Of a DNA stretch of 64,000 nucleotides, positions 33,939 to 41,942 are shown piece after piece (position 1 is the first letter of the stretch; every line of letters starts with the position of its first letter). The translations under genes were made by a program, and so were the position numbers. The notes beneath the pieces are model-generated. The model searched no databases and had not been told where the DNA came from. It saw nothing but the letters and a program-made list of their open reading frames with translations. The stretch spans positions 62,001-126,000 of the forward strand of contig NZ_FOYL01000014.1 in the NCBI RefSeq assembly GCF_900115955.1. The letters run 5' to 3'. This stretch comes from Lentzea waywayandensis. GTDB taxonomy: Bacteria > Actinomycetota > Actinomycetes > Mycobacteriales > Pseudonocardiaceae.

Positions 33939-34973
33939 ATGACTTTGAACCGCAGGTCCGTGTTCGGGCTGGGAACCGTCGCGGCCGCGACGGCCGTGCT
34001 CGGCTCCAACGGTGCAGCACAAGCCCAGGAAGACGCGGAGGTAGAGATCGAACGCTCCCCGGCGACGGCCGACCGGTCGCGCAGGCGCGTGGCCCAGATC
34101 TACAAGCGACAGGCCCGCAAGGCGAAGGGCAGCTGGTCGTCGCTGATCACGGTCGCCGACCTCGACGGGACGACGAAAGCCGCTGTCGACGAGGACGCCG
34201 ACAAGGTGGTCGAGGCCTACAGCGTCAACAAGATCGCGGTCGCGGTCGCGGTGCTGGACAAGGTGGACCGCGGGCTGATCAAGCTCGACCAGACGGTCAC
34301 CGTGTCAGCCGCCATCGTCATCCAGGACACCGACGGCATCTTCGCGCTCGACGGCGCGTACCCGAGCGAGGTCACGGTCGGCCACGCGCTGGCGAACCTG
34401 CTGACCGTCTCGGACAACACCGCGGTCCGCCTGTGCGGCCTGGTCGTGCCGGCGCTGGAGCTCAACGAGATCCTGCGGTCCAAGGGCTTCGTGCACACGC
34501 AGGTCGTCCCGGTCGCGAACCCGAACCGGTTCTTCCTCGGCACCACGACGGCGCGTGAGACGCACACGTTGCTGCAGAAGCTGGTCGACGGTCAGCTGCT
34601 CTCGGCCGCGTCCACCGCGTACCTGCTGAACATCCTGCGCGCGACGGCGAGCTTCACCGACGGCGTGCGGCTCAACCTCACGACGAACGAGCGTCTGCGC
34701 GTCGCCACGAAGGCCGGTTGGTTCGAGGACGGCCGCAACGAGGCCGGGATCATGTTCAGCGCGGACAACCGGGCGATCCTGATCTACTCGATGTTCGCGT
34801 CGGGAACGTTCTCCGGCGACAAGGCCGTGAACGACGAGGACTTCAGCACCACACACCCGGCCGTCGCGGCCCGCGCGGAGCTCGGACGGTCCATGTTCGA
34901 CGCCGTCATCAAGATCACGACCACGAAGCCGAAACATCGTGCAAAGGTTTACAGGGTCGTCAACGGCGGCTGA
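33939..34973 (+). CDS. Tat-exported serine hydrolase of the class A beta-lactamase fold
   Basis: A 344-residue protein with a twin-arginine signal (LNRRSVFGLGTVAAATAVLG, cut after GAAQA). The mature part has the penicillin-recognising serine-hydrolase motifs: SxxK in YSVNKIAVAVAVL, SDN in TVSDNTAVRLCG, and a K-A-G form of the third motif in ATKAGWFEDG. These argue for a beta-lactamase or D-Ala-D-Ala-related enzyme outside the membrane. A mid-protein FALDGAYPSEVTVGHALANL region fits the family. True beta-lactamase activity is uncertain since the Glu-166 region is not obvious. Start ATG 33939. Confidence 0.85.
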   Translation: MTLNRRSVFGLGTVAAATAVLGSNGAAQAQEDAEVEIERSPATADRSRRRVAQIYKRQARKAKGSWSSLITVADLDGTTKAAVDEDADKVVEAYSVNKIAVAVAVLDKVDRGLIKLDQTVTVSAAIVIQDTDGIFALDGAYPSEVTVGHALANLLTVSDNTAVRLCGLVVPALELNEILRSKGFVHTQVVPVANPNRFFLGTTTARETHTLLQKLVDGQLLSAASTAYLLNILRATASFTDGVRLNLTTNERLRVATKAGWFEDGRNEAGIMFSADNRAILIYSMFASGTFSGDKAVNDEDFSTTHPAVAARAELGRSMFDAVIKITTTKPKHRAKVYRVVNGG

Positions 34974-35084
34974 TTCCTGAGATTTATCTGAAATCTGGAC
35001 CAAAGAGCACTGATTTTCGGATATATACATACCAACGCCGGGGTCGGTCGTCGCCGCCGTCGACGACCGGCTTCCCCGCGTTGG

Positions 35085-35891
35085 TCAGAGCGCCGGTTCC
35101 ACAATGTCGTGGTACCTGCGCGTCACCTGTTCGATCACCTCGTCGAAGTCCGCCGCCCAGATGGCCGCGTTGAAGATCTCCACTTCGACATCCCCCGAAT
35201 ATCCGGTCGCCGCGACGTGCCGCGTCAGCCGGTCCAGGTCGATGTCTCCGTCGCCGGGATATCCGCGTCCGAGCAACACATCGGCGGGCACGGGCGTGAG
35301 CCAGTCACACACCTGATACGACGCGATGTGCGGCCCCGCGCGCACGATCTGCGCGTCCAGGTCGGGATCCCACCACACGTGCAGCGCGTCCACGACGACG
35401 CCGACCGACTCGTGTCGTTCGGCGATGTCCAGCGCCTGCGCCAACGTCGACAGCACGCCGCGATCCGCGCAGAACACCGGATGCATCGGTTCCAGCGCCA
35501 GGACCACGCCCGCCTGCGCCGCGTACACCGACAGTTCCGCGATGGCGTCGGCAACGCGCTGACGTGCGCCGATGAGGTCCTTGTCGGCCGCCACTCCCCC
35601 GACGACCATGACCAGCGTGTCGGTGCGCAACGCCGCCGCCTCGTCGATCGCGCGGCGGTTGTCGTCCATCGCGCTTCGGTTGTCCACGGCGGTGAGGAAC
35701 CCTCCGCGGCACAACGACGACACGCGCAGTCCGGCGTCCGCGACGAGTTTGGCGGTGCGTTCCAGGCCGTGGTCCGCGACGGGTTCGCGCCACAGTCCGA
35801 TCGATTCGATGCCGTGCCGCGCACAGCCTTCGACGGCCTCGGTGACCGTCGCGCGTTTGATCGTGGCCTGGTTCAGCGAGAGGCGAGCCAT
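35085..35891 (-). CDS. Sugar phosphate isomerase/epimerase family TIM-barrel protein
   Basis: A 268-residue xylose-isomerase-like TIM barrel. Metal-ligand region features: LALEPMHPVFCADRG (Glu), VVVDALHVWWDPDL (Asp/His), SYQVCDWLTPVP and VEVEIFNAAIWAADF (late Glu). It is the third gene of a LacI-controlled operon with an oxidoreductase and a DUF993 protein. ATG 35891 with GGAG upstream makes it overlap the DUF993 gene end by 19 bases. Isomerisation or epimerisation of an oxidised sugar is the likely role (inference). Confidence 0.88.
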   Translation of the reverse strand: MARLSLNQATIKRATVTEAVEGCARHGIESIGLWREPVADHGLERTAKLVADAGLRVSSLCRGGFLTAVDNRSAMDDNRRAIDEAAALRTDTLVMVVGGVAADKDLIGARQRVADAIAELSVYAAQAGVVLALEPMHPVFCADRGVLSTLAQALDIAERHESVGVVVDALHVWWDPDLDAQIVRAGPHIASYQVCDWLTPVPADVLLGRGYPGDGDIDLDRLTRHVAATGYSGDVEVEIFNAAIWAADFDEVIEQVTRRYHDIVEPAL

Positions 35892-36892
35892 TGGCTCCAC
35901 CGCCGTTCCGCGAACTCCGGTTCGATCACTCCGGCGATCTCCGCGAGACGTTTCGCCTCGGCCAGGTGCTCGACGCTCCGGGCTGATTCCAGGCCGCCGA
36001 GGAGTTGGAATCGTTCCTGATGTCCGGCCAGCCACGCCAGGAACACGACGCCCGTTTTGTAGTAGTAAGTCGGCGCGCTGAACAGATGGCGGGACAACGG
36101 AACCGTCGGCGCCATGATCCGGTGGAACTCGTCGGTGTCGCCCTTGGCCAGTTCGGCCAGGGCACGAGCGGCCACCGGCGCGATCGGGTCGAAGATGCCG
36201 AGCAGCGCGTGGCTGTGGCCCTGCTCGTCGCCCGCGATCAGGTCCGGGTAGTTGAAGTCGTCGCCGGTGTAGCAGCGGACGCCGTCCGGCAGCGCGCGCC
36301 GCAGGCCGATCTCGTGATCGGCGTCGAGCAGCGAGACCTTCACGCCGTCGATCTTGTCCGGCCGCGAGTGGATGATCTCCAGGAAGTTCCGGGTGGCCTG
36401 CGGGATCTCGCCGGCGCCCCAGTAGCCCTCCAGCTTCGGGTCGAACGCGGTGCCGAGCCAGTGCAGGATCACCGGTTCGCTGACGCGGTCGAGCAACGTG
36501 CCGTAGACCTTCTCGTAGTCCTCTGGGCCGCGTGCCGCCGCCGCGAGCTGACGTGAGCACATCAGCACGGGCTGTGCACCGGCTTCCTGGACGATGTCGA
36601 GCTGTTCCAGGTAGGCGTTCAGCACGTCGTCGAGGCCGGGCTCACCGGTGAGGTGGTCGGTCGCGACGCCCGCGCAGATCCGTCCCGTCTTCTCGGCGGC
36701 GCTGCGGCGGACGAGCTCGGCGGCCGTCGGCCAGTCCAGGCCCATGCCGCGTTGCGCGGTGTCCATGGCCTCCGCGACGCCCAGGCCGTGCGACCACAGG
36801 TGATGCCGGAACTCGAGGGTCGCGTCCCAGTCGACGCTGTGTTCGTCCTTCGCCACAACGTGTGCCGCGGCGAACACGATCCGGCTAGACAT
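35873..36892 (-). CDS. DUF993 (dihydrodipicolinate-synthase-like) protein
   Basis: A 339-residue protein of the DUF993 family, a relative of the class I aldolase/DapA TIM barrels. Features: GRICAGVATDHLTGEPGLDD, AGAQPVLMCSRQLAAAARG, DKIDGVKVSLLDADHEIGLR (including the Lys expected to form a Schiff base in KVSLLD) and GDDFNYPDLIAGDEQGHSHA. An aldol/retro-aldol or decarboxylating step on a keto sugar acid is a reasonable inference. ATG 36892 overlaps the oxidoreductase stop by eight bases. Confidence 0.86.
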   Translation of the reverse strand: MSSRIVFAAAHVVAKDEHSVDWDATLEFRHHLWSHGLGVAEAMDTAQRGMGLDWPTAAELVRRSAAEKTGRICAGVATDHLTGEPGLDDVLNAYLEQLDIVQEAGAQPVLMCSRQLAAAARGPEDYEKVYGTLLDRVSEPVILHWLGTAFDPKLEGYWGAGEIPQATRNFLEIIHSRPDKIDGVKVSLLDADHEIGLRRALPDGVRCYTGDDFNYPDLIAGDEQGHSHALLGIFDPIAPVAARALAELAKGDTDEFHRIMAPTVPLSRHLFSAPTYYYKTGVVFLAWLAGHQERFQLLGGLESARSVEHLAEAKRLAEIAGVIEPEFAERRWSQWLASR

Positions 36893-38027
36893 CGGCGATC
36901 TCCACTCGGCGACCCTCCGAAGAGGACTGCAGACCGGCCGCCGCCAGCGCGACGCCCCGTGCCCCGGCGCGGAAGTCGTGCGGGAACGGCGCGCCGTCGT
37001 AGACGTGCCGCAGGAACTCCGCCCACTGCACCTTGAAGCCGTTGTCGAACTCCTCGTTGTCCGGCACCTGCTGCCACTGTTCGCGGAACGGGTGCGTGAC
37101 CGGGAGATCCGGGTTCCAGACGGGCTTCGGCGTGACGGCGCGGGTCTGCGCGAAGCACTCGCGCAGACCCGCGACCGCACTCCCCTCGGTGCCGTCCACT
37201 TGGAACTCGACGAGCTCGTCGCGGCGCACGCGCACGCACCAGGACGAGTTGATCTGGGCGATGACGCCGTTCGCGATCTCGAAGATCCCGTACGCGGCGT
37301 CGTCCGCGGTCGCCTCGTAGGCGTTGTTCTGCTCGTCCCAGCGGGTTGGAATGTGCGTGACGGCCTTCGCCGTGACGGCCTCGACCCGGCCGAACAGGTC
37401 GTGCAGCAGGTAGCTCCAGTGGCAGAACATGTCCGAGACGATGCCGCCGCCGTCCTCGGCCCGGTAGTTCCAGCTCGGGCGCTGCGCGGGCTGCCAGTCG
37501 CCCTCGAAGACCCAGTAGCCGAACTCGCCGCGCACACTGAGGATCCGGCCGAAGAAGCCGCCGTCGATGAGCCGCTTGAGCTTGCGGATGCCCGGCAGGT
37601 ACAGCTTGTCCGCCACCACACCGTGCCGCAGGCTCAGCGAGTCGGCCAGGCGCGCGAGCTCCAGGGCCTGCTCGACGGTGTCGGAGACCGGCTTCTCGGT
37701 GTAGACGTGCTTGCCGGCCCGCAGCGCCTTCGTGATCGACTCGACGTGCCTCGACGTGACCTGCGAGTCGAAGTAGATCTCCACGGACGGGTCCGCGAGC
37801 GCCGAGTCGAGGTCCGTCGTCCACCGCGCGAGGTCGTGCCGCTCGGCGATCTCCTTGAGCTTGTCGGCGTTGCGGCCCACGAGGACCGGTTCCACCTTCA
37901 GCACGGTCCCGTCCTGCAACCGCACGCCCTCGTCGCGCAACGGCAGCAGTGAACGGACCAGATGCTGGCGGTATCCCATCCGCCCCGTGACGCCGTTGAC
38001 CGCCACGCCAATGGTCCTGACCGCCAT
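36885..38027 (-). CDS. Gfo/Idh/MocA family oxidoreductase
   Basis: A 380-residue NAD(P)-dependent sugar or polyol dehydrogenase. N-terminal Rossmann fold with IGVAVNGVTGRMGYRQHL, the EKP motif in GKHVYTEKPVSDTVEQAL, and the C-terminal substrate domain with EDGGGIVSDMFCHWSYLLHD (conserved Asp/His). It is the first gene of the three-gene operon facing the LacI regulator. The operator at 38051-38064 is 24 bases upstream. Catabolism of a sugar or cyclitol is likely; the specific one is unknown. Confidence 0.9.
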   Translation of the reverse strand: MAVRTIGVAVNGVTGRMGYRQHLVRSLLPLRDEGVRLQDGTVLKVEPVLVGRNADKLKEIAERHDLARWTTDLDSALADPSVEIYFDSQVTSRHVESITKALRAGKHVYTEKPVSDTVEQALELARLADSLSLRHGVVADKLYLPGIRKLKRLIDGGFFGRILSVRGEFGYWVFEGDWQPAQRPSWNYRAEDGGGIVSDMFCHWSYLLHDLFGRVEAVTAKAVTHIPTRWDEQNNAYEATADDAAYGIFEIANGVIAQINSSWCVRVRRDELVEFQVDGTEGSAVAGLRECFAQTRAVTPKPVWNPDLPVTHPFREQWQQVPDNEEFDNGFKVQWAEFLRHVYDGAPFPHDFRAGARGVALAAAGLQSSSEGRRVEIADV

Positions 38028-38050
38028 CGCACCTCCCTGGTAGCAGCGCT

Positions 38051-38064
38051 GGAAAGCGCTTTCC
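38051..38064. promoter_or_regulatory. LacI-type operator
   Basis: GGAAAGCGCTTTCC is a perfect 14-bp palindrome with the central CG typical of LacI/GalR-family operators. It lies between the divergent oxidoreductase operon and the LacI-family gene, and is the obvious site for control of both. Confidence 0.85.
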
Positions 38065-38149
38065 CGCCACGCTAATCGCGGTGCTTCACGGCCGTCAACC
38101 TCCTCGCGAGTTAGTCTCAGCGCTCACATGCACGTTGACGGAGGTGGTC

Positions 38150-39166
38150 GTGTCCGCCCGACAGGTGACGCTCGCCGAGGTGGCGAAGCAGGCGGGTGTG
38201 TCGCTGGCGACCGCTTCTCGCGTGCTCAACGGCAGCACGCGGCAGGTGAGCGAGGATCTGAGCGAGCGCGTCCTGCGCACCGCGGAGGAGCTCGGCTACG
38301 TGCCGAACGCGTCCGCGCAGGCGCTGGCCCGCAACTCCAGCTCGCTGGTCGGGCTGGTGGTCCACGACATCACCGACCCGTACTTCTCGTGCATCGCGGC
38401 GGGGGTGACGAGGGTGGCCGAGGCCGCCGGTCTCTCGGTCGTCCTCGGCACGACCGGGCGCCGTCCGGAGCGTGAGGCGGAGCTGCTTTCTACTCTGCGT
38501 GCGCATCGGGCGCGTGCGGTGGTGCTCGCCGGTTCCCGCACCACGGACCGTGCCGCGCAGTCCCGGCTCGCGGCCGAGATCGACGCGTTCACCGAGCAGG
38601 GTGGGCGTGTCGCGTGCGTGTCGCAGGCGAAGCTCGGCACCGACACGGTCGTTCCCGGCAACCGTGCGGGTGGTCGCGCATTGGCCCGTGCGCTGGCTGA
38701 GCTCGGGCACAAGAAGTTCGCCGTATTGGGTGGACCTTCCGAACTCGTGGTGGCCCGCGACCGGCTCGCCGGGTTCAAGGCGGGGCTCGCCGACGCCGGG
38801 ATCGCGCCGCCCGTGGTGATCAACGGCGCCTTCACCCGTGACGGCGGGTATGCCGCCGCGATGGAGCTGCTGGGGTCGAAGTCGCGCTCCACCTGCGTGT
38901 TCGCCGTGACGGACGTGATGGCGATGGGCGCCATGGCCGCGCTGCGCGAACGGGGCGTGCGCATTCCGGAGGACATCTCGATCGCCGGGTTCGACGACAT
39001 CCCGACGCTGCGCGACACGGTTCCGGCACTGTCCACCGTGCGCCTGCCGCTGGAGGAGATGGGCGAGATCGCCGCAGGTCTCGTGCTGGACGCCGGGGGT
39101 GACGAGGCCCGCACCATCCGTGTGGCGGGTGAGGTGGTGCTCAGGGCCTCGACTGCCCACAATTAG
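38150..39166 (+). CDS. LacI family transcriptional regulator
   Basis: A 338-residue regulator. The helix-turn-helix VTLAEVAKQAGVSLATASRV and hinge helix GYVPNASAQALARNSS precede a periplasmic-binding-like ligand domain, with LVGLVVHDITDPYFSCIAAG, AFTRDGGYAAAMELLGS and VFAVTDVMAMGAMAALRER. GTG 38150 is chosen since GGAGGT precedes it at good spacing. The divergent operon (oxidoreductase, DUF993, isomerase) is its likely target via GGAAAGCGCTTTCC; the inducer is probably a sugar of that pathway. Confidence 0.93.
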   Translation: MSARQVTLAEVAKQAGVSLATASRVLNGSTRQVSEDLSERVLRTAEELGYVPNASAQALARNSSSLVGLVVHDITDPYFSCIAAGVTRVAEAAGLSVVLGTTGRRPEREAELLSTLRAHRARAVVLAGSRTTDRAAQSRLAAEIDAFTEQGGRVACVSQAKLGTDTVVPGNRAGGRALARALAELGHKKFAVLGGPSELVVARDRLAGFKAGLADAGIAPPVVINGAFTRDGGYAAAMELLGSKSRSTCVFAVTDVMAMGAMAALRERGVRIPEDISIAGFDDIPTLRDTVPALSTVRLPLEEMGEIAAGLVLDAGGDEARTIRVAGEVVLRASTAHN

Positions 39167-39191
39167 ACTCGTCTGGCTATTCACGTACTTA
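39163..39191 (+). promoter_or_regulatory. Promoter for the CNNM operon
   Basis: TTAGAC (39163-39168), a 17-base spacer and TACTTA (39186-39191). It would start transcription at about 39198, just before GAGGAG and the leader ORF. Confidence 0.5.
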
Positions 39192-39215
39192 GTCATGAGG
39201 AGTTGAGCCGTCCCC

Positions 39216-39278
39216 ATGGGGTCTGGCCCTGGCTGGCATACCAACCCGGTCATCCGCTCGCTTGGAGCGCGTAGGTGA
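39216..39278 (+). CDS. 20-codon leader ORF translationally coupled to CNNM protein
   Basis: ATG 39216 opens a 20-codon frame, MGSGPGWHTNPVIRSLGARR, ending in TGA that overlaps the GTG start of the next gene by four bases (GTGA), the same coupling style as real operon genes in this window. GAGGAG lies upstream at 39197-39202, though spaced about 13 bases. The surrounding RNA can fold: CCCC-AT-GGGG at the start codon, and CGCTC/GAGCG just before the main start. It may be a leader peptide that controls CNNM translation, a peptide with its own role, or chance; conservation would decide. Confidence 0.45.
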   Translation: MGSGPGWHTNPVIRSLGARR

Positions 39279-40585
39279 CCGGAATACTTCTGAGCGTGCT
39301 CGGTCTGGTCGCCGTCGTGGCGCTGACCGCGGGCACCTTCATCGCGGTGGCGGCGGAGTTCTCGCTGACCGCGCTGGAACGAAGCACCGTCGAACGCCAT
39401 GTCGCCGAGGTCGGTGACGCGAAGGCGCGGACCATCGACCGTGCGCATCGCACTCTCTCGTTCCAGCTCTCCGGCGCACAGCTCGCCATCACGCTGACCA
39501 CGCTGATCACCGGTTACATCGCGGAGCCCGCGATCGCGAACCTGATCGAGCCCGGCCTCACCGCGGTGGGCGTGTCCGGGCCGGTGGCCGACTGGTTGTC
39601 GCTGGCCCTGGCGCTGGCGATCGCCACGTCGTTGTCGATGGTGTTCGGCGAGCTCGTGCCCAAGAACCTGGCGATCGCGAAGCCACTGGAGACCGCGCGG
39701 GGCGTGGTCAGCATCCAGGCGGGGTTCTCCACGGTCTTCCGCTGGTTGATCAACTGGATGAACAACTCGGCGAACTGGCTGGTCCGGCGCCTGGGTGTCG
39801 AGCCGGTCGAGGAGCTGGCGTCGGCGCGGTCGCCCGAGGAACTCGGCGCGTTGGTTCGCAGTTCGGCCGAGCACGGCACGCTGGACCAGGGCACCGCGGT
39901 GCTGCTGGACCGGTCGCTGCGCTTCGGTGACCGAACCGCCGGCGAGCTGATGACGCCGCGTGTGCGGGTCGAGGCGTTGCGGGCCGACGCGACGGTCGCG
40001 GATCTCGTGCTGAAGGCACGGGAGACCGGCTTCTCGCGGTTCCCGGTGCACAACGGCTCGTTGGACGAGGTGAGCGGGATCGTGCACGTGAAGCAGGCGT
40101 TCGCAGTGCCTTCCGCTTTGCGCGTGTCCACTCCCCTGTCGGCGTTGACCCGGCCCGTGTACTCGGTGCCGGAGACGCTCGAGGGCGACGCACTGCTGGA
40201 CCGGCTGCGGGCGTCCGGGCTCCAGACCGCGCTGGTCGTCGACGAGTACGGCGGCACGGCCGGGCTGGTGACGCTGGAGGACGTGGTCGAGGAGATCGTC
40301 GGCGACGTGCGCGACGAGCACGACCGCGGTGAGGCGGCGCCGGTGCGCTCGCTGGGCAAGGACAGCTGGATCGTGTCCGGGCTGCTGCGCGACGACGAGG
40401 TGGCCGAGGCGACCGGGTTCACCATGCCCGAGGGCGACTACGAGACGCTGGCCGGCCTGGTGCTGGCGCGGCTCGGACGGATCCCGGACGTCGGCGACGA
40501 GATTCGCGTCGACGGCTGGAGGGTGACCGTCATGCGGATGGACAAGCACCGCGTGGCCGAGCTGCGGGTGGTGTCGTCCTCATGA
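39275..40585 (+). CDS. CNNM/CorC (hemolysin C-like) transporter protein with CBS pair
   Basis: A 436-residue membrane protein: an N-terminal DUF21/CNNM domain with about four helices (SVLGLVAVVALTAGTFIAVA, LSLALALAIATSLSMVFGEL) and the conserved GELVPKNLAIAK, then a CBS-domain pair (FGDRTAGELMTPRVRVEALR, ETGFSRFPVHNGSLDEVSGI, VVDEYGGTAGLVTLEDVVEE) and a C-terminal CorC/HlyC domain. The family is implicated in Mg2+/Co2+ handling and membrane-stress tolerance. GTG 39275 overlaps the leader ORF stop. The stop overlaps the second CNNM gene (ATGA). Confidence 0.92.
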   Translation: MTGILLSVLGLVAVVALTAGTFIAVAAEFSLTALERSTVERHVAEVGDAKARTIDRAHRTLSFQLSGAQLAITLTTLITGYIAEPAIANLIEPGLTAVGVSGPVADWLSLALALAIATSLSMVFGELVPKNLAIAKPLETARGVVSIQAGFSTVFRWLINWMNNSANWLVRRLGVEPVEELASARSPEELGALVRSSAEHGTLDQGTAVLLDRSLRFGDRTAGELMTPRVRVEALRADATVADLVLKARETGFSRFPVHNGSLDEVSGIVHVKQAFAVPSALRVSTPLSALTRPVYSVPETLEGDALLDRLRASGLQTALVVDEYGGTAGLVTLEDVVEEIVGDVRDEHDRGEAAPVRSLGKDSWIVSGLLRDDEVAEATGFTMPEGDYETLAGLVLARLGRIPDVGDEIRVDGWRVTVMRMDKHRVAELRVVSSS

Positions 40586-41607
40586 ACTTCCTCGTCATCG
40601 CTTTGCTGCTGGCCGGTAACGCCTTCTTCGTCGGCGCCGAGTTCGCGGTGATCACCGCGCGCCGGGATCGACTGGAAGCGTTGGCGGACAAGGGGTCCGC
40701 ACGGGCCCGTACCGCGATCAAGGCGTCGCAGGAGCTGCCGTTGCTGATCGCGGGCGCGCAGCTGGGCATCACGCTGTGCTCGCTGGGGCTGGGCGCCATC
40801 GCCGAACCTGCTCTGGCCTCCGTGCTGGAGGGGCCCCTCGGCGCCATCGGGTTGCCGCTGGCCGTGGTGCACGGTGTGGCGTTCGCGGTGGCGTTGGTCA
40901 TCGTCGTCGCGTTGCACACGATCCTCGGCGAGATGGTGCCGAAGAACCTCGCGATCGCCGGTCCCGAACGGGCCGCGGTGTGGCTGGTTCCCGTGCACTA
41001 CGGGTTCTCGCGGATGATCGCGCCGGTGTTGGCGCTGTTCAACGCCGTGGGCCGGTGGGTGCTGCGCCGGTTCGGCGTGGAGCCGGTCGACGAGCTGGAG
41101 TCGGCCTACACGCCGGACGAGCTGGCGTTGCTGATCGGCCAGTCCCGGTCCGAGGGGCTGCTGGAGGACTCGGAGCACCGGCGGCTGGCGCAGACGTTGT
41201 CGTCCGCCGCGCGCACGGTCGCCGATGTCCTGGTGCCGCTGGAGAAACTGACGACGGTGTCGGCCACGCCCACCGTGGGCGAGATCGAGAACGTGGTCGC
41301 GACGACCGGGTTCTCGCGCTTCCCCGTGCTCGCCGATGCCAGGCTGATCGGGTACCTGCACGTCAAGGACGTGCTGGATCTGGAGGGCGCGGAGACCTCG
41401 GTGCCGCGTGATCGTGTGCGCGGGTTGCCCGAGGTGCCCGTCGACGCCCGTCTGGACGAGGCTCTGGCCGCGTTGCGCCGGGCTCAGTCGCACCTCGCGC
41501 GCGCGGTGGCCGCCGACGGCACGGTGATCGGTGTCGTGGCGTTGGAGGACCTGGTGGAGGAGTACGTGGGCACCGTGCGCGACGGCACCCACGTGCGCTG
41601 GGTCTAG
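40582..41607 (+). CDS. Second CNNM/CBS domain protein
   Basis: A 341-residue paralogue of the preceding protein: DUF21 domain with VIALLLAGNAFFVGAEFAVI, GAQLGITLCSLGLGAIAEPA and LGEMVPKNLAIAGPERAAV, then CBS motifs (VLVPLEKLTTVSATPTVGEI, TGFSRFPVLADARLIGYLHV, IGVVALEDLVEEYVGTVRD). It ends after the CBS pair and lacks the C-terminal CorC domain of its neighbour. Coupled by ATGA overlap, so the two probably act together, perhaps as a heteromer. It converges with the cupin gene, sharing four bases. Confidence 0.92.
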   Translation: MNFLVIALLLAGNAFFVGAEFAVITARRDRLEALADKGSARARTAIKASQELPLLIAGAQLGITLCSLGLGAIAEPALASVLEGPLGAIGLPLAVVHGVAFAVALVIVVALHTILGEMVPKNLAIAGPERAAVWLVPVHYGFSRMIAPVLALFNAVGRWVLRRFGVEPVDELESAYTPDELALLIGQSRSEGLLEDSEHRRLAQTLSSAARTVADVLVPLEKLTTVSATPTVGEIENVVATTGFSRFPVLADARLIGYLHVKDVLDLEGAETSVPRDRVRGLPEVPVDARLDEALAALRRAQSHLARAVAADGTVIGVVALEDLVEEYVGTVRDGTHVRWV

Positions 41608-41942
41608 GTGCTGTGGCCGGGGGCTGTGCGGATTTCCAGCATCGTGCAGCCCTCGTCCGTCCGATAGGGACCGTGGGGCATTCCGGGGCGGCGGCTCGCG
41701 AAGTCGCCGGTCCGGAACGTCCTGCCGAGGGTCAGATCGGTGAGATCGCCCTCCAGCAGGTAGACCTCCTCGTGGTAGTCGTGGCGGATCACGCCGCTCG
41801 TTTCGAGGCCCGGTTCCCAGCGGGCGATCCTCGTGAGGGTCGAGGTGTCCGGGTCGCGGCTGAGCACGCGTTCGGTGACGCCCGGATCGGCCGGGCGCCA
41901 GTCGATCGCCTCGACCGGGAAGAACTCGTGCTCCTCACGCAT
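41604..41942 (-). CDS. Small cupin-domain protein
   Basis: A 112-residue single-domain cupin of the ChrR-like/anti-sigma type. Metal-binding residues are seen in GVIRHDYHEEVYLLEGDLTD (His, His, Glu) and RRPGMPHGPYRTDEG (His). A role as a dioxygenase, isomerase or sensor is possible. The ATG overlaps the nitrilase stop by one base (TGATG), so it is in the GntR-controlled nitrilase operon. Confidence 0.82.
   Translation of the reverse strand: MREEHEFFPVEAIDWRPADPGVTERVLSRDPDTSTLTRIARWEPGLETSGVIRHDYHEEVYLLEGDLTDLTLGRTFRTGDFASRRPGMPHGPYRTDEGCTMLEIRTAPGHST

Noticed and set aside
33939-34973. Confirmed beta-lactamase
   Set aside because: The SxxK and SDN motifs fit, but the third motif is KAG and the deacylating Glu is not clear; only the fold is claimed.
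39167-39274. Known riboswitch (M-box or SAM-IV) in the CNNM leader
   Set aside because: GTCATGAG and a TGGC...CCAACCCGG stretch look faintly like SAM-type elements, but neither the M-box nor the SAM-IV core is complete. An Infernal run against Rfam would decide.
38117-40549. 810-codon minus-strand open frame opposite the LacI and CNNM genes
   Set aside because: It crosses an intergenic region and two real genes, has no recognisable domain and reflects GC-skewed third positions.
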